DNA from: Deuterostichococcus epilithicus
Taxonomy: Eukaryota; Chlorophyta; Trebouxiophyceae; Prasiolales; Stichococcaceae
Direction of reading: 5' to 3'
Assembly: GCA_033439295.1 (NCBI GenBank)
Contig: JAVTLE010000010.1
Span: 1,426,001 to 1,490,000, forward strand
DNA: 64,000 bases
Part shown: piece by piece, positions 59,893-64,000 of the stretch
How the letters are laid out: every line of letters starts with the position of its first letter
Numbering within the stretch: position 1 is the stretch's first letter
Program-made: the position numbers and the translations under genes
Notes under the pieces: model-generated
Seen by the model: the letters and a program-made list of their open reading frames with translations, nothing else
Told to the model about the DNA's origin: nothing
The model's database searches: none

Positions 59893-60984
59893 TCATCGGC
59901 GGCGGCGCCCATAGCCCGGCCGCGGAGGCGGCTCATCCTGCGTGGGTCCATTGCCACTGTCCTCCTCTGCGTCACAGCAGCGGCAGTGGCATCACAAACC
60001 AAGTCTTGCAGCAGCATGGGTCCTGAGTGCAGCGCAACAGGTGCATTCAGGAGCTGCACAGCCATTTGAGGTTTGGCGGTTCCTGCAACAAACCAAATAC
60101 TGAATGCAGCGTCAAGCACGAGTGCATCTGTTCACGGAGACGAAACACAGCCATGACTTCTGGCGCTCGTCGGGCGCACCTTCCGACTCCTGTGCAGGGG
60201 TCGCCGCTGCCCGCTGCCGCCGCTTCGGCGGCCTCTTCTTCGGCGACGCCACCGCGAGCGCCGGAGCGCCGGCGTCGTCCTCGTCCACCTCGTCCGCGCG
60301 CAACAGTCTGTCGTCGCTGCCCGCCTGTCCGTCCCTGTTCGCCTCCTCGTCGCTGGCCGCGTACAGCATGCGCATCACCCGCTTGCGCCTGCAGCGGCAG
60401 CAGCCATGGAGTTCCACCGTTGTCTTGGGTCCGAACTGGCCCTGCGCAGGCGAGTAAAACACACACGCGCGCCCCCGACGCAGGTGAGGGCACCTGAGGC
60501 CATCAGCCGTGGCAACGCGCAGCACCTGCTGCTCCGCCGCTGGGCCGCTTTCGACTGCACGGCTCCAGAAGCAAGCTGGAAAGGCTGAAGAAGAGCCGCA
60601 CTTGGGCGACGCCTTGGGACGCTGCTGCTTTGCGTGACTGCGCGGCAGCTCCTCTTCCGTTGGCATGATGCCATCGTCGCCCTCAATGAAGCCGCCGTCG
60701 TCTGCAGGCGTGCCGCCCTCGCCCTGTGAGCCACCTGCCGGGGAGCCGCCGTCAGCCGGGGAGCCGCCGCCAGCCGGGGAGCCGTCCTCGGCCGGCGACG
60801 CCGCGGGGGACGCCTGCGGCGACTCTGATACGGCCCGCAGGTCCTCCCTGGCCTCCTGTGCAGCGCAGAAGGACGTGCAGGATCGCAAGTCTGGCTGCAG
60901 CAGGGATTTCTGGAATTTCCTAATATCCACGAGTGTCCACGAGCCAAGCGGCGACCGCATCCACTTGAAAAACAAAAAGGCCAC
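59893..60984 (-). CDS. Hypothetical Pro/Gly-rich and acidic protein
   Basis: A minus-strand frame is open from 60984 to 60112 without a stop. It begins AFLFFKWMRSPLGSW after the first Met, carries a Gly/Ser/Pro repeat region (GGSPADGGSPAGGS, near 60770) and a middle block with LRCPHLRRGRACVFYSP and VELHGCCRCRRKRVMRML (near 60500-60370) holding several Cys, followed by an acidic stretch and a basic PKKRPPKRRQR (nuclear-localisation-like). A separate short frame ending PPPRPGYGRRRR with a stop at 59893 may be the last exon, reached by a splice near 60170. I do not recognise the family. The Cys/His/Arg-rich block could bind a metal. Coding status is likely, given sustained biased composition, but the exon structure is unproven. 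Confidence 0.4.
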
Positions 60985-61100
60985 AGAAACTGGGAGCCCT
61001 CATGGCATCTGATCGCCGCTCTGTTTGCGCTTCAACGCCGACTTGGTCCTGTGCTTCGGGTCAGACCGTTTTGGAGCACATACTGCTTCAGTGCAGCGGC

Positions 61101-64000
61101 TCAGAGTGGCACCTCGATGAGGTCCTCGACCTCGTCCTGCGCCCACTGGCGCCGCTGGCGGGGCCGTCTGTCCTCCTCCCGCACCTGGAACGAAGGACAA
61201 TACGAGTCACACCGCAATGTTGTCGCAAGCACTGGAGTCTTAGACAGCGGAGTGTCGTGCATCCTGGCAGCAGGCTTCAACACAGAAGCCCGAAGCTGGG
61301 CAACACGCGCCAGCGTGACGGGTCCTGCCGGACACACTTGCATGACCAAACATACAAATTTCAACAGCCCCCCGGGGGGGGGGAGGGGGCATGCAGCATC
61401 AGCAGCTTCCGAGCAGATTTCGATTGAGAGCAAAACAATTCGAGAGGAACATATTGCATCAGTCGTGACACACCTCCACCTGCTCCTGCTCGGACGCCTG
61501 AGAGTCCTCTTCCTCCTTGTCATCCTCTTCGGCGGCCGCAAAACTGATGCGGCGGCCGGAGCGCTTCGCCGATGCCCTGGCGGTGCTCTTGCCAGCGCCG
61601 CTGCCCTTGGCGACGCTCTTGCGCAGCGTGCCGCGCGGCGTCTTGCCCTGCAGCCGGGCATGGTCGCTTACGCAGCGGCTCAGAACTGCAGCACACGGTG
61701 CCTCTGCAGTTATGACACTGATGATAAACAGTGACGATGACTAGGCCAATGTCTACAAACGCCTCTGGATGGAGTAGTTTGAAGGGAACGACCCGGCCCG
61801 GTCAACCGCTGAGCCCTCCGCCACACAGCAGGTAAGCAGGTCAGCCGTCAGTCGAATGCGCTGTGCCGTAGCCCNCNCCCTTTCCACCCACCTTGGCGGC
61901 GCGCTCGCGCAGCAGGTCCAGGGTGACGAAGTACGGCTGCCACTGGTCGGCCGAGTCGTTGGGCGCTTGGGGCGCCGCTCCCGCCTCCAGCTCGGCGGCA
62001 AACGCCTCCGCCCGGTCGCCCGGCAGCTTGCTGGCGAAGTGCTTGAGGCCCTGTGACAACGGCAACATGAAGTGGCGCGCGCTGGGGAATGCCGCACAAG
62101 GTAAAACTTGTGGAATTGCATGTCAGACGGCCTGCAGTCTCTTGGCTGTTCCTGGCAGGTTGCTGCTGACGCAGGTGCCTCACAGCCTCCGAAATCATTG
62201 CCCCTCACTACCCATGCATTGCTTTAAGAGTGTCGAATGACCGGCCAAGCAAATGAAAGCTGGTCAGCTTGGTGCCACATACTACGTGGCTATCAGGAAG
62301 TCATCAGGAAGCATTGAAATCTGCAACCATGGTGCACACCGCAAGCTGCTTTGCGTTGCAAGGGGTATGACGACCGCACCGTGAGAAAGGCGAGGTTGCG
62401 GGGGGCGTCACGCAGCGCAAAGGTGGCGCCGGCGCGGCAGATGGCGTCGCAGGCGCCGGCCGACGCATTAAAGCCCGCGTAGGTGGCTGCAATACGGTCC
62501 GCTAGTGCCGTGAAGTCCTCCTGCAGGAGTTTTGGATGACATGACTGTTGTGATAAGCCCAAACGTCTGAAATTCAGTTCTCGAGGAGGTTTTGGATGAG
62601 GGTGCGGCAAGCAGGTTTGGAACAGTACGAAGCTATGAGAAGGCACACCAACAGGCAGCAGTCGATGCATGGGCGCATGCTGCAACACCAGCAGGACAGC
62701 TCCTGGACGACTGGCGCAGCTCGCAGCGCATGGAGTCAGGCTGCAGCACCTCGGGGGCGCTGTAGCGGGCGACACGCTCGAAGGCGACGCGCAGAGCAGC
62801 GGCATACATGGTCGGCAGCGCAGCGGCATCCACCTTCTTCAGCTGCCTGCACGGGTTGAGGGGGTATGGTCTGTCGTTGCAGAGAGCCTCTCGTCAAGTT
62901 TCCGACTGTGTCGCACGGCACCACGCCGGAAGTGCTGCACCAACGTAATGGCTTTTCCGGCCACAGCGGGCAGTTGGCACCTAGGTGCTGGCTGGTGCGC
63001 GGGGTGTCATTCTGGTCAGTGCCCTGTCGGTGACCCTGCAAGCCGGCGCTAAACGGCTTGCGTGTGCAGGGACATGCTTCGGGCGACCTCTCTGTTGGTG
63101 CCCCTGTACGCCGGAGCAGGGCGAGTTGTTGCAGAACAGCACACGCACCGCGCGACCTCCTTGATGGCGGCCTCACAGCGCCTGCCGTGCGCCACATAGT
63201 GCGACAGCAGCTGTGCCGCCAGCCAGGGCCGCTGCTCGCCTGCGGCGCCGTGCACCACCAGGCGGCCGACGACCATGACCGCCTGCTCCTGCTGCTCCTC
63301 GAGCGCCTCCTGTGCGTTGCGACAGAAGAGATTCTCGTACAGAGAAAAGGTTATCGTCAGGCGTCCAGCGGGAACACCGTCTGCTCCCTCAGCGCACTGA
63401 CATATCGTCTCAGAGCTCAGGACGCTGGGAGTTCGACCCTCGCCAAATCATTGCGAGCTGTTTCTGCTGGTCCAACGAGCTTGCGCAGGGGCTGCAGCCC
63501 GGTCCATCAGCATGGCAGCGCACGGCGAGCGGCCCTTGCACGAGAGCTTCCGCAGCCCCGGCTTCAGAAAAGATGTAGTAGTGCTTTTCGCAGACTAGCA
63601 GCGAACTCTGAATGGCCCTGTTGCAGTGCCGTCCGCGTTGTGCGCGGGGTCTCATGGCGGCTGCCGGGCGATCAGTGCTTACCTGCGCCTCCACCCGCTG
63701 CGCTTCCTCGTCCTGACTCTCGGTGGCGGCGGCTGGCACCTGTAGAGGGCAGAGCATGCCTTTCTGAACAGTGAGGGACGCCCGGTCGACATCGAGCTCG
63801 GGGGTGCAGGCTGTGATGACGGTCAGCTGAGGCACCAGAGTGGCAATTCGCAATGTCACGGAACCGTCAAGGCCGCCGGATCAGGACATGGAGGGAAGAG
63901 ATGCGCTGCCAGAGTCAGGAGTCTGAGGTCACCTGCTGGTCCAGGATGTCCTCACACTGCGCCCAGAGACGGCGCAGCGCGGGCTCCGAGGGTGGTGCGT
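61101..64000 (-). CDS. SCC3: Cohesin subunit SCC3/STAG, C-terminal part
   Basis: The gene enters from the right edge and ends at 61101. SCC3/STAG is the HEAT-repeat subunit that loads and anchors cohesin on DNA. Exons on the minus strand give RLWAQCEDILDQQ (near 63950), AATESQDEEAQRVEAQ, EEQQEQAVMVVGRLVVHG and QLLSHYVAHGRRCEAAIKEV (63290-63150), LPTMYAAALRVAFERVARYS (near 62810), FTALADRIAATYAGFN and ATFALRDAPRNLAFLT (62520-62380), LKHFASKLPGDRAEAF and WQPYFVTLDLLRER (62060-61900). These follow STAG in order: ELARRFALTFG, then FAFKEP...LNLAFLDIL, EFSSKLL and WLPLMSYRNSLL. The tail is basic then acidic (KSVAKGSGAGKSTARASAKR; DEVEDLIEVPL), as in plant SCC3. Ambiguous bases at 61875-61877 lie at an exon edge. 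Confidence 0.78.

Overview
The window is nuclear DNA from a green plant-lineage eukaryote, most likely a chlorophyte microalga and possibly a trebouxiophyte. The evidence is high GC, very intron-rich genes with short introns, a fused betaine-lipid synthase (BTA1), a nucleus-encoded plastid ATP synthase b' subunit with a bipartite transit peptide, a plastid-type solanesyl diphosphate synthase and an A-type cyclin. Assignment below this level is inference. A few ambiguous bases (42730; 55906-55909; 61875-61877) mark weak spots in the assembly.

Layout: WASHC4/SWIP 3' end (+, 1-1819); coiled-coil protein (-, 2435-4113); MCM6 (+, 4491-11600); type II membrane fucosyltransferase-like enzyme (-, 12267-16474); 81-aa small protein (+, 17015-17593); 840-aa Cys-rich zinc finger/UBA-like protein (-, 18130-22921); damaged centrin (-, 23915-25355); cyclin A (+, 25972-28857); solanesyl diphosphate synthase (+, 29512-32336); BTA1 (-, 33011-37832); SKIP27-like F-box protein (+, 38527-40281); NSUN2-type tRNA m5C methyltransferase (-, 41270-47649); ATP synthase b' (+, 48248-50171); NUDT15-like Nudix hydrolase (+, 50924-52115); DNA polymerase epsilon subunit 2 (-, 52298-56855); divergent cyclophilin-like protein (+, 57488-59449); acidic/basic unknown (-, 59893-60984); cohesin SCC3/STAG 3' end (-, 61101 to the window end).

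Genes are tightly packed and alternate in strand, so most intergenic stretches of 0.2-1 kb are either shared divergent promoters or back-to-back 3' ends. Five genes act in replication or chromosome segregation: MCM6, DPB2, cyclin A, SCC3 and the centrin relic. A second group is plastid or membrane-lipid related: solanesyl-PP synthase, BTA1 and ATP synthase b'. No transposon, retroelement, rRNA, tRNA or CRISPR was recognised.

The observations most worth checking are a centrin gene that looks broken in at least three places, a set of at least five GC-AG introns whose alternatives all break frame, a zinc-finger/UBA-like protein of unrecognised architecture, and a WASH-complex subunit in what looks like a green alga. 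Exon coordinates were read by eye from splice signals, frame and family similarity. They are reliable where phases close (MCM6, zinc finger/UBA, SPS, ATPG, NUDT, cyclophilin-like, first two thirds of BTA1) and approximate elsewhere.
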